Assembly (NCBI GenBank): GCA_023426425.1
Contig: JAFAAT010000019.1
Coordinates: 1 to 25,848, forward strand
Source of the DNA: Bacteroidota bacterium
Lineage (GTDB): Bacteria > Bacteroidota > Bacteroidia > Chitinophagales > Chitinophagaceae
Length of the DNA: 25,848 nucleotides
Direction: 5' to 3'
Shown here piece by piece: positions 16,055-23,273 of the stretch (its first letter is position 1; every line of letters starts with the position of its first letter). The notes under the pieces were generated by a model that saw only the letters and a list, made by a program, of their open reading frames with translations, ran no database searches and had not been told where the DNA came from. The position numbers and the translations under genes were made by a program.

Positions 16055-18727
16055 ATGAAAAGGAGCTTTAGTCTGTTTGTTATTCTCATCGGGTTCATTA
16101 CTTCTCTATACGGGCAGGAAGATGAGAAGAATGTGCCGGTTCCCAAAAGAAAATATTCTACCCACGCTGTCAGCGGACATGTAATCAGGGTAGATGGCGT
16201 GCCGGATGATGACGGCTGGAATGCGGTTGCCTGGGAGACAGACTTTGTCCAGCATCAGTCCGATGAACACAAACCTCCGTCTGCGCAGACGAAGTTCAAG
16301 ATCGTTTATGACGACAAGTATCTCTATTTCGCTTTTAATTGTCTCGATTCCTTTCCTGAAAAAATTGTGAAGCGCATGGGCCGCAGGGATGAATTTCCCG
16401 GCGACTGGATCGAGGTGAATATCGATAGTTATCACGATCTGCGGACAGCATTTTCCTTTACTCTTTCGGCTTCTGGTGTGCGTGGCGATGAGTTGGTTTC
16501 AAATAATGGCAGCCACTGGGATCCAAGCTGGAACCCTGTCTGGTCTGCAAAGACCCATGTGCATGACTCAGGCTGGTCGGCAGAGATGAGAATACCGTTT
16601 AGTCAGTTGAGGTATGGAAAAGAACAGGACAAAGTCTGGGGACTGCAGGTGCAGCGTATGATCTTTCGTAAGGATGAGCGATCAACCTGGCAGTTCATTC
16701 CTCAGAAGAGCGGAGTCTGGGTGAGCGGCTTCGGTGAGCTGACAGGACTGGTCGGTGTGCCTTCGCAAAAGCAGATCGAGATCGCACCTTATGTGGTGGC
16801 GCAAACCTCGCGCTATAAAAAAGAGGAAGGAAATCCATTTGCATCCGGAACAGACTCGCGCGTGTCTGGTGGACTGGATGGCAAGGTGGCAGTGACCAGT
16901 GACCTGATCCTGGATTTTACAGTGAATCCAGACTTTGGACAAGTGGAGGCAGATCCCTCACAGGTGAGAATAGATGGTTTCCAGAATTTCTTTGAGGAAA
17001 GGCGACCTTTCTTTATAGAAAGCAGGAACATCTTCGATTTTCAGCTTACCGGATCTGCGGCGGGCGGCGACTACGACTCTGATCTTTTGTTTTACTCGAG
17101 GAGGATAGGGTCTTCGCCTAACGGTAGTCCGGGGCTAAGAGATGGGGAATATGCGGAAGTGCCTGACAATACCTCCATTTTAGGTGCTGCAAAGTTCAGT
17201 GGTAAAACAAAGGATGGCTGGAGCATTGGCCTGCTCGAAAGTGTGACTCAGAGAGAAGTTGCAGTAATAGACAGTAATGGCAACAGAAGAGAAGAGGTAG
17301 TGGAGCCCATGAGTAACTACTTTGTTGGCCGGCTGCAAAAGGATTTCAATGAAGGGAATACTGTGGTTGGTGGTGTGTTCACAGGTGTAATGCGTGAAGA
17401 TAATCTTGATCACCTGTTACATGACCGGGCCTTTTCAGGTGGCATAGACGTGCTACGCTACTGGAAAAACAGAAGCTGGTACTATAAGGCTGTAGCAATT
17501 GTAAGCAGGGTAGAGGGAAGCCCGGAGGCCATTTACCGTACGCAAACATCTTTCGAACATCTTTTCCAAAGACCCAACAACAGTGAAGCCAAACTGGATC
17601 CTGGCAGGACTTCCCTTACGGGTACCGGTGGCACATTCCGGCTGGGCAAAAGCGGTGGCAATGCAGGACCTAAGGGTCAGGTGCTGCGGTTTGAAACGGG
17701 GGTGACGTGGCGGTCCCCTGAGCTGGAACTAAATGACATTGGCTTTATGCTCACTGCAGATGAAATTAACCATTTTGCATGGGCGGGCTTGCTTTTTCAA
17801 AGACCGTTCAGCGTTTTCCGGAATGCGCGAATCAGCTATAATCATTGGTCGAGGTGGGACTTCGGAGGACAGTTTCTATATCAGGCTTTTAATGCAAATA
17901 CCCATGGGACCTTCAGAAACTTCTGGTCTGCGGGTATCGGTGTTGACTGGAATCCTTACGAAGTGTCGAACAACGCGCTCAGAGGAGCGTCCTCATTGCG
18001 CAAACCAGCAGGTGCCGGAACCTGGGCCTACCTGAATACAGACTCCCGGAGGAAACTGACTGCAGGACTGAATGTGACACATGCCTGGGGTTTTGAAAAT
18101 ACCGTATTGTACAGGGACTACACCTTAAGCCTGAATGCACAACCCAAAGATGCACTGAAATTTAGTTTAAGTGCAAGCTTCAACAGGTTCTGGCGCAGGC
18201 AGGATCAGTTTGTAACGCAGGTAGACTTTCAGAATGAGTCACGCACAATCGTAGGTTCGGTGAGCCAGCAGACACTCAGGCTGACGTTCAGGGCAAGTTA
18301 TAACATCACCCCCGACCTGACCATCCAGTATTATGGTCAGCCGTACCTTACACAACCGCTATACGGCAGTTTCTCCTATGTGAAGGATCCTCTGCATGCT
18401 GAGTACGACAAAAGATTTCACCGGTTTTCAGAAACCCAGCTTAATGCCAGTGCTGAAGGCTACGAAGTAGATGAAGATGGTGATGGACTAGTGGATTATT
18501 CGTTCGCTAACCCTGATTTCAATTTTGTGCAGTTTCGCTCAAACCTGATAGTGCGATGGGAATATAAACCGGGCTCAGAATGTTACCTGGTATGGTCTCA
18601 GGGTAATACCCCTGCCGTTGGTACAGATGAATATGGAAGAATAGACAGAAGCCTGTTCAACAACCTGTTTCATGAGCAGGCGACCAATATTTTCCTGGTG
18701 AAGTTTACTTATCGTTTTCTGCGGTAG
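16055..18727 (+). CDS. CBM9-like/DUF5916 outer-membrane protein
   Basis: This 890-residue exported protein starts with signal peptide MKRSFSLFVILIGFITSLYGQ. Residues about 35-235 form a CBM9/DOMON-like carbohydrate-binding unit: RVDGVPDDDGWNAVAWETDF, YDDKYLYFAFNCLD and the WIEVNIDSYHD segment. The remainder matches the DUF5916 pattern, including NPDFGQVEADPSQV, the block FFEERRPFFIESRNIFDF, LLFYSRRIG and GAAKFSGKTKDGWS. Its last third has alternating aromatic strands ending in FLVKFTYRFLR, as in outer-membrane beta-barrels. The family is common in Bacteroidota and related groups but has no proven function; binding or passage of a sugar or cell-wall fragment is inference from the CBM9 unit. 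The gene is monocistronic with its own candidate promoter. The next gene's promoter element follows the stop by 2 bases. Confidence 0.92.
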   Translation: MKRSFSLFVILIGFITSLYGQEDEKNVPVPKRKYSTHAVSGHVIRVDGVPDDDGWNAVAWETDFVQHQSDEHKPPSAQTKFKIVYDDKYLYFAFNCLDSFPEKIVKRMGRRDEFPGDWIEVNIDSYHDLRTAFSFTLSASGVRGDELVSNNGSHWDPSWNPVWSAKTHVHDSGWSAEMRIPFSQLRYGKEQDKVWGLQVQRMIFRKDERSTWQFIPQKSGVWVSGFGELTGLVGVPSQKQIEIAPYVVAQTSRYKKEEGNPFASGTDSRVSGGLDGKVAVTSDLILDFTVNPDFGQVEADPSQVRIDGFQNFFEERRPFFIESRNIFDFQLTGSAAGGDYDSDLLFYSRRIGSSPNGSPGLRDGEYAEVPDNTSILGAAKFSGKTKDGWSIGLLESVTQREVAVIDSNGNRREEVVEPMSNYFVGRLQKDFNEGNTVVGGVFTGVMREDNLDHLLHDRAFSGGIDVLRYWKNRSWYYKAVAIVSRVEGSPEAIYRTQTSFEHLFQRPNNSEAKLDPGRTSLTGTGGTFRLGKSGGNAGPKGQVLRFETGVTWRSPELELNDIGFMLTADEINHFAWAGLLFQRPFSVFRNARISYNHWSRWDFGGQFLYQAFNANTHGTFRNFWSAGIGVDWNPYEVSNNALRGASSLRKPAGAGTWAYLNTDSRRKLTAGLNVTHAWGFENTVLYRDYTLSLNAQPKDALKFSLSASFNRFWRRQDQFVTQVDFQNESRTIVGSVSQQTLRLTFRASYNITPDLTIQYYGQPYLTQPLYGSFSYVKDPLHAEYDKRFHRFSETQLNASAEGYEVDEDGDGLVDYSFANPDFNFVQFRSNLIVRWEYKPGSECYLVWSQGNTPAVGTDEYGRIDRSLFNNLFHEQATNIFLVKFTYRFLR

Positions 18728-18729
18728 CC

Positions 18730-18737
18730 TAGCTTTG
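18730..18737 (+). promoter_or_regulatory. -7 promoter element implying a near-leaderless ywbE transcript
   Basis: TAGCTTTG matches TAnnTTTG and ends 4 bases before the ATG at 18742. The -33 match upstream is poor (TTTA at 18704 with 22-base spacing). If used, transcription would begin at or next to the start codon. Confidence 0.5.
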
Positions 18738-18741
18738 TAGC

Positions 18742-18945
18742 ATGAGAGGTAATAACCGAGCTGATATTTATCCTGGCCTGGAGGTTGAAATCATTTTGAA
18801 GAAGGATCAGCGAACAGGAAGAAAGACTGTAGGCATTGTAAAAGATATACTTACAAGTGCCCCATATCACTCCCGGGGCATCAAGGTGAGGCTTGAAGAT
18901 GGGCAGATCGGACGGGTGGCGATGATACTCGGGGATCCTGAATAG
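18742..18945 (+). CDS. ywbE: YwbE family protein
   Basis: This 67-residue protein matches the YwbE family (DUF2196) along its whole length: RADIYPGLEVEIILKKDQRTGRKT, then GIVKDILT, HSRGIKVRLEDGQIGRV. The family is widespread, small, mostly beta in prediction, and cytoplasmic; its function is not established. There is no signal peptide. The promoter-like TAGCTTTG just before the ATG suggests its own transcript, with little or no untranslated leader. It lies 14 bases after the DUF5916 stop and 66 bases before the start of the next gene, in the same direction. Confidence 0.93.
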   Translation: MRGNNRADIYPGLEVEIILKKDQRTGRKTVGIVKDILTSAPYHSRGIKVRLEDGQIGRVAMILGDPE

Positions 18946-19011
18946 ACCTGTGTTTGTACATCTTTTCATATCTTAGACATTCAATTGGATCAATCGCCAA
19001 TAAAACCGTGT

Positions 19012-20358
19012 ATGAAAAAATATTTATTCTTAAGCTTGCTAGCCTATTGTAGCAGTGCCAACGCTCAGACTCAACTCGACAATTATTTTAATGGGCAGAG
19101 CAATTTTACAGAGATTGCAAACAATACCCATGGCCTCGGCTCAGTACAGGATCTCGACTTTGTTCCTGGTCGTCCAGGTGAACTGTGGGTGGTAAATAAA
19201 GAGACATTCGGAGGCAGTGTCGTGATTTTCTTCAATGCAGGAAAGCCAGACCAGTCTCACCAGTTCAGAAGAGATTCTCACCATGACCATTTCATGCCGA
19301 GAGTAGTGGCATTGGCATTTGGGGATAATGACTATTTCGTCACTGCCCAGGAGGTTAAGAATACCGCTGCACCATCTTCAACATTCATGGGTCCTTGTCT
19401 GTGGGACAGTGATACCTCAGTATTTGCAAGAATGCACCAGAACAATTGGGTTCCGGGTGAGTTGCTGGGCAGCCATATCGATATGCTGCATCAAAGCCCT
19501 TTTGGAATGGGAGTAGCTCATGATCATGATAATGTGTATTGGTATTTCGACGGTCATAATGGCAATATCTGCAAGTATGATTTTGCCAATCCTCATGGTG
19601 TAGGTGAGGATGACCATTCTGATGGACGTATCCACCGTTATACAGATGTGCAGGTTGTTCGCAAGAACAATATCCCCAGCCATATGATTCTTGATAAGGC
19701 AAATAACTGGCTGTACATTGTAGATGCAGGCAACAGTCGCGTCATCAGGATGAAAACAAATACCGGAACTGTAGGTGCTACGCTGCCGGTTCCAGCCACA
19801 GGCGGAGAGCCACTGGCTGAATACAAGGAAGTGACCGGAGCTACAGTAGAAGTGCTGAATACTCCTGAAGTTCCTAACCCAACAGGAATTGACTACAAGG
19901 ACGGCAGGATCATCGTGAGCGACTACCTGTCGGGTAATATCGTTATGTATGATGTAACAGGAAGCAATGCTGTGTACAAAGGTACATTGATCACCGGCGG
20001 ACCTGGAGTATTTGGTGTGCGCATAGCTGATGATAACAAGATCTGGTATGTAAATCAGACTACTAAAAAGCTGATGCGTATCGATAATCCTAACGTCACT
20101 TCTATCACGAATACAGCAAAGCCACTGTCCTATGCAGTGTATCCTAATCCTGCTACTGAAGTGATCAACGTGCGCCTGGATGAACTGAAAGGCGAGGCTA
20201 CGATCAGGATCTTCGATGGAGCTGGCAGACTGGTGCACTCCGCCAGGACAAATGACAAGCTGACTTCGGTAAGCACCATGAACTGGGCTAAAGGAATGTA
20301 TACCATTAGCATCGAAGCCGGTGAATCCAGAGCCACACATAAAGTTGTACTGCAATAA
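19012..20358 (+). CDS. Secreted His/Asp-rich beta-propeller protein with T9SS sorting domain
   Basis: This 448-residue exported protein starts at ATG 19012, which opens signal peptide MKKYLFLSLLAYCSSANAQ; nine more codons are open upstream but would spoil the signal. Residues about 30-365 are NHL/SMP-30-like beta-propeller repeats (LGSVQDLDFVPGRPGELWVV, NNWLYIVDAGNSRVIRM, PTGIDYKDGRIIVSDYLSGN). Two loops are unusually rich in His and Asp, RRDSHHDHFM and the stretch from AHDHDN to EDDHSDGRIH, and could bind metal. The last 75 residues, starting YAVYPNPATEVINVRL and ending KVVLQ, are a type A T9SS sorting domain. Secretion is well supported; ligand or enzymatic activity is unknown. A strong terminator follows. 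The convergent gene at 20802-22265 is also a secreted propeller. Confidence 0.88.
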   Translation: MKKYLFLSLLAYCSSANAQTQLDNYFNGQSNFTEIANNTHGLGSVQDLDFVPGRPGELWVVNKETFGGSVVIFFNAGKPDQSHQFRRDSHHDHFMPRVVALAFGDNDYFVTAQEVKNTAAPSSTFMGPCLWDSDTSVFARMHQNNWVPGELLGSHIDMLHQSPFGMGVAHDHDNVYWYFDGHNGNICKYDFANPHGVGEDDHSDGRIHRYTDVQVVRKNNIPSHMILDKANNWLYIVDAGNSRVIRMKTNTGTVGATLPVPATGGEPLAEYKEVTGATVEVLNTPEVPNPTGIDYKDGRIIVSDYLSGNIVMYDVTGSNAVYKGTLITGGPGVFGVRIADDNKIWYVNQTTKKLMRIDNPNVTSITNTAKPLSYAVYPNPATEVINVRLDELKGEATIRIFDGAGRLVHSARTNDKLTSVSTMNWAKGMYTISIEAGESRATHKVVLQ

Positions 20359-20376
20359 CCCTTCGACCATAACAGA

Positions 20377-20410
20377 AAACGGGCTGTCTCTGAACTGAGG
20401 CAGCCCGTTT
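20377..20410 (+). terminator. Terminator of the T9SS propeller gene
   Basis: AAACGGGCTG (20377-20386) pairs with CAGCCCGTTT (20401-20410). The stem extends inward by T-G, C-G, T-A and C-G pairs to a TGAACT loop. It is followed by GGTTTTC and lies 18 bases after the stop codon. Confidence 0.85.
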
Positions 20411-20425
20411 GGTTTTCGGGTATTA

Positions 20426-20610
20426 GCTCCGTCAGGAGCTACCGCACTGTAGAATATGGGCAGGTAAAGCCTGTGTTGCTCCGTTAGGAGCAACCGCTCT
20501 GTAGCAGATGGTTTGGTAATACCGGTAATGCTCCTTTAGGAGCTACCGCTCTGTAGCAAATGGTTTGGCAACATCGTGTGATGCTCCGTTAGGAGCTACC
20601 GCTCTGTAGC
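20426..20610. repeat. Four-copy tandem repeat with 52-53 bp period and palindromic core
   Basis: Units start at 20426, 20478, 20530 and 20583. Each has a palindrome (GCTCC-GTTA-GGAGC in the best copies) followed by a conserved ACCGCTCTGTAGC segment, about 28 bases in all. Spacers are 24-25 bases and partly alike (ATGGTTTGG in two of them). Copy 1 is the most diverged (GTCA loop, CACTG). It lies between two convergent genes. The spacers resemble each other and no cas gene is near, so it is not a CRISPR array. It looks like a REP/intergenic element of Bacteroidota, mobility unknown. Confidence 0.85.
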
Positions 20611-20724
20611 CCCGGGCTTCAGCCCGGGGAACAGAACGATCCTGGACATGGGCTTTAGCCCAACCAAATATCCAACGTGTTCCAACAAAGGGATTTTTTC
20701 AATACGCGCGGGCTTCAGCCCGGG
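20610..20724. repeat. Three dispersed GGGCT-T(C/T)-AGCCC palindromes
   Basis: Directly after the array are CCCCGGGCT-TC-AGCCCGGGG at 20610-20629, GGGCTTTAGCCC at 20650-20661 and CGGGCTTCAGCCCG at 20709-20722. The first abuts the last GTAGC of the array. They share a core but differ in flanks. No gene was seen from 20411 to 20801; any frame there is made of repeat. Confidence 0.85.
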
Positions 20725-20801
20725 ATAAACGCTCCTATCTATAACGCCGTCAATCACCATCCATTTTTCAAAACGAATTCCAATACCCCTGGTGCCCATG
20801 A

Positions 20802-22265
20802 CTATTTGAACCTTACATCACTACTATAAGGATCAACCAGAACCTCATGTCTCCTGCTGCTGGAGAGCTCAAGTGTATTGAGGTTGTAAACTGAATAGAA
20901 TCCATTACGTCCACTGCAGGGACCTTCATGATGAGGTGCAGGACCATCGTAATTCTGGTTGCGACTGAAGATGAACAGGTTTTCATTCTGATCGTCAACG
21001 GCCAGTGCATAGGGCTGATAGAAACGCCCCTCAATCTTTTTCACAACCTGCAGTGTGTTATAGTTGATGACATATACTGTGCCTTTATGTCCAAAGTTCG
21101 GATTGGCGTCTTCTGTGCAGCTAACAAATAAATAAGGTTTTGTGCGGGAGATCGTCATCACTGTTGGCTGAACACCGACCGGGATCACTTTGATGAGCGT
21201 ATCCGCCTGAGGATCCATTACCCTAATCTCATTGGTATTGACGCAGGAGACAAAGTATTTTGAATAATCTGGCGCCATCTGGATGTGAATAGGGTCGGGG
21301 GTGGAAGCTCCATGGCTGGAAGTGAGGGGCTGTCCGTCGAGGCTAATCTTTTTTGTATTGCCGTTTGAATGTTTGTAGATGGTATTGCCATATTGGCCGG
21401 AGACAAAGAAAGTATCGAAGCCGGCATTGCTTGCGATGCCATGTGGACTCATAAACTCCCCAGAGCTAAGGACTGCAGGCTGAAGCGTTGAAGTATTTAT
21501 GGAGATAAGCTCGTTATTGTCGCCATTGGTAGCCGCGAGCTTTGATCCATCATCCGAAAGGTGTAAGGTGCTCCAGAAGCCGTTTCCAAGATCGGAGCCG
21601 GCGATTACAGTGTCACGGTCGGTGTCCAGCTTGAAGATTTTATTGCTATACCACATGGAAAGGTAGGCAGTTCTGCCATCTGGTGAGACGCGTACGCCGG
21701 TAGCGGCTTCAGGGTAGGCCTGCTCACCGATGGGGATATATCGCATGACCAGATGAGAGGCTGCATCAATAACAGCCATCATATCGCAGCTTTGGTGCAC
21801 CATATAGATTTTTTGCCTGGTGGATGCGAAGTCGGCAAAGGCTATGCGGCCGTTCTTGTCGGGTGCTCCGCGCTGTACCCAGCTTCTGATGGTTTCATAT
21901 TCTGAAGCCGTTAGGGGAGTGCCGTTTACAGGCATGGTGGGAATGGCTACGGGACCACGGTTGGAGTCGGTATTGATAAAATAGAGTAGGGGGCTGTAAT
22001 CTGGTGAGAAGGGGACGATGACAGCCCCATTGTTACTACCCTCAAACAAGTGTTCCCATTTGTCCAGGCGCAGTCCGCCACTGTTCTGGTAGCTTGAGGC
22101 ATTATGGCATCCGGCTGTGGCACAACGAGTGGTAATGATCTGGCTAATTTCCGGGGGGTAGTTGTCCTCTGCGGGCTCATGGGTAAGTGCGGCCTCGTGC
22201 TTGCAGGAGTTAGTAGCAATAGCAATGAAGAAGAACAGTATGAATATCGTGGTGTAGCGGCGCAT
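20802..22265 (-). CDS. Lipoprotein with cytochrome c-like domain fused to YVTN-type beta-propeller
   Basis: This is a 487-residue lipoprotein. The signal ends IATNSC with lipidated Cys21. Residues about 38-135 are a small cytochrome c-like domain: a haem motif CATAGCH (C48, C53, H54; four residues between the cysteines instead of two) and a likely Met ligand in PTMPVNG (M111), followed by IRSWVQRGAPD. Residues about 145-480 are YVTN/lactonase-like propeller repeats, such as GVRVSPDGRTAYLSMWYSNKI and VGVQPTVMTISRTKPYLFVSC. The protein should sit at the outer or inner membrane facing the periplasm or outside. Electron transfer to or from a bound substrate is inference. It is convergent with the T9SS propeller across the repeat array. 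A small hairpin, GTGTAG-GACT-CTACAC at 22284-22299, lies in its leader region. Confidence 0.88.
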   Translation of the reverse strand: MRRYTTIFILFFFIAIATNSCKHEAALTHEPAEDNYPPEISQIITTRCATAGCHNASSYQNSGGLRLDKWEHLFEGSNNGAVIVPFSPDYSPLLYFINTDSNRGPVAIPTMPVNGTPLTASEYETIRSWVQRGAPDKNGRIAFADFASTRQKIYMVHQSCDMMAVIDAASHLVMRYIPIGEQAYPEAATGVRVSPDGRTAYLSMWYSNKIFKLDTDRDTVIAGSDLGNGFWSTLHLSDDGSKLAATNGDNNELISINTSTLQPAVLSSGEFMSPHGIASNAGFDTFFVSGQYGNTIYKHSNGNTKKISLDGQPLTSSHGASTPDPIHIQMAPDYSKYFVSCVNTNEIRVMDPQADTLIKVIPVGVQPTVMTISRTKPYLFVSCTEDANPNFGHKGTVYVINYNTLQVVKKIEGRFYQPYALAVDDQNENLFIFSRNQNYDGPAPHHEGPCSGRNGFYSVYNLNTLELSSSRRHEVLVDPYSSDVRFK

Positions 22266-22351
22266 TTGTTAATCTAATTATAAGTGTAGGACTCTACACG
22301 CCCGAAGTTAGGCCAAACAGCTATATTGTAAATGTCTTCGAGATTGATTCT

Positions 22352-22654
22352 GTGCGGCAGTACACTCTATCTCAATTTGTTAGAAACCGGGAAAGCTCAT
22401 TAACTGCAAAAAACCATGCGCAGGTTAGTAGCTGTCTGATTCAGGGAACGACCAAGTACCCACAAGTTTTTCGACAGCTACGCCTGCGCACATTATTGTG
22501 CATCGCTAAGCGAGACAACTTAATAAATATCCAGGTCGTCGTGAATTTCCTGACTTATCAGGGCAATTTGAGAGCGGCGAAGTGGGCTAAATGGCTAATG
22601 GAAAACATATGGTTCATCCAAAAGACCAGTTCAAAAAATAAGTTTAAAAAATAA
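22352..22654 (+). CDS. Doubtful 100-residue frame, no recognised family
   Basis: GTG at 22352 opens 100 codons ending in a Lys-rich tail (TSSKNKFKK). The translation is basic, has no signal peptide or clear domain, and does not resemble a family I know. Its C-terminal half (VVVNFLTYQGNLRAAKWAKWLMENIW) looks helical. No matching promoter and no good start context are visible. It occupies the otherwise gene-free stretch 22266-22880 between the leader of the cytochrome lipoprotein gene and the terminator of the repeat-protein gene. It could be a remnant or a chance frame. I see nothing else in that stretch except a CAGG-CGGT-CCTG hairpin near 22812. Confidence 0.25.
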   Translation: MRQYTLSQFVRNRESSLTAKNHAQVSSCLIQGTTKYPQVFRQLRLRTLLCIAKRDNLINIQVVVNFLTYQGNLRAAKWAKWLMENIWFIQKTSSKNKFKK

Positions 22655-22838
22655 ACTGTGAGGGAGAGAAACGGTACTGCTACCGGAGGTCACCAAGACA
22701 GGCACTCACATTCCAGTAGGAATGAAACATGAAGGTACGTGACTGGTACAGTATTTCCTATTTTATTTTTAACCCTGCCATTTTACCGGCATTCAAAACG
22801 TTTTCAGGATACAGGCGGTCCTGCATGGTATTTAAGAG

Positions 22839-22867
22839 GAAAAGCTGCACAAACTGCGCAGCTTTTC
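22839..22867 (-). terminator. Terminator of the octapeptide-repeat gene
   Basis: GAAAAGCTGC (22839-22848) pairs perfectly with GCAGCTTTTC (22858-22867) around a 9-base loop, 20 bases after the minus-strand stop at 22888. The minus-strand arm ends in TTTTCCTCTT. Its place supports the reality of the small gene. Confidence 0.65.
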
Positions 22868-22887
22868 AGGTTTAGTAAAACCGTTAG

Positions 22888-23076
22888 TTAGCGATTTTGA
22901 TTCTGCTCGTTCTGGCGGTTTTGGTTTTGCTCGTTCTGACGAGTTTGATTCTGCTCGTTCTGACGATTTTGGTTTTGCTGATTTTGCTGATTTTGCTGAT
23001 TCTGGCGATTTTGGTTCTGCTGGTTTTCGCGGTTTTGATTTTGCTGGTTTTCGCGATTCTGGTTCTCGTTTTTCAT
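22888..23076 (-). CDS. Asn/Gln/Arg/Glu-rich octapeptide-repeat protein
   Basis: This 62-residue protein is built almost entirely of an 8-residue unit. After MKNENQNRENQ come QNQNRENQ, QNQNRQNQ, two short QNQ pieces, then QNQNRQNE, QNQTRQNE, QNQNRQNE and a final QNQNR. Apart from Met1 it has no hydrophobic residue at all, so it must be disordered or form polar-zipper structures; there is no signal peptide. Differences between the repeated units are nearly all synonymous (AAC/AAT, CAA/CAG, CGT/CGC; one Asn-to-Thr), as expected if the protein sequence is selected. A terminator hairpin lies just downstream. The opposite strand reads as a Leu/Val/Ile-rich frame, which is a by-product of these codons. 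No family or function recognised. Confidence 0.6.
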   Translation of the reverse strand: MKNENQNRENQQNQNRENQQNQNRQNQQNQQNQQNQNRQNEQNQTRQNEQNQNRQNEQNQNR

Positions 23077-23273
23077 AAAAACAGGTTTTTGAGTTTACTG
23101 TTATCCCAACAAAAGCTTGCCACCTGCCCCTATACGCTGATTCTGCCCAAAGCTTTGTCTCTCAAACCTCAAGGCCTCAACTTCTTGTGTAAAAACGGCG
23201 TCATCGGCAACACCCTGGCATGGGAACAAACAATGCCCAAACCCGGGTATGGGATTTGTCCTTTTAGGGTAAA

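Noticed and set aside
19417..20493. 358-residue minus-strand frame across the T9SS propeller gene
   Set aside because: It lies antisense to a clearly coding gene and its terminator, with a Cys/His/Ser-rich composition typical of shadow frames.
20426..20610. CRISPR-like spacing (28-base repeats, 24-25 base spacers)
   Set aside because: Spacers resemble each other, repeats are degenerate with internal palindromes, only four units exist and no cas gene is in the window.
20596..20799. 67-residue minus-strand frame in the palindrome region
   Set aside because: Made of the GGGCTTCAGCCC palindromes; the translation (GLKPARIE, GLKPMSR, GLKPGATE) simply repeats the element.
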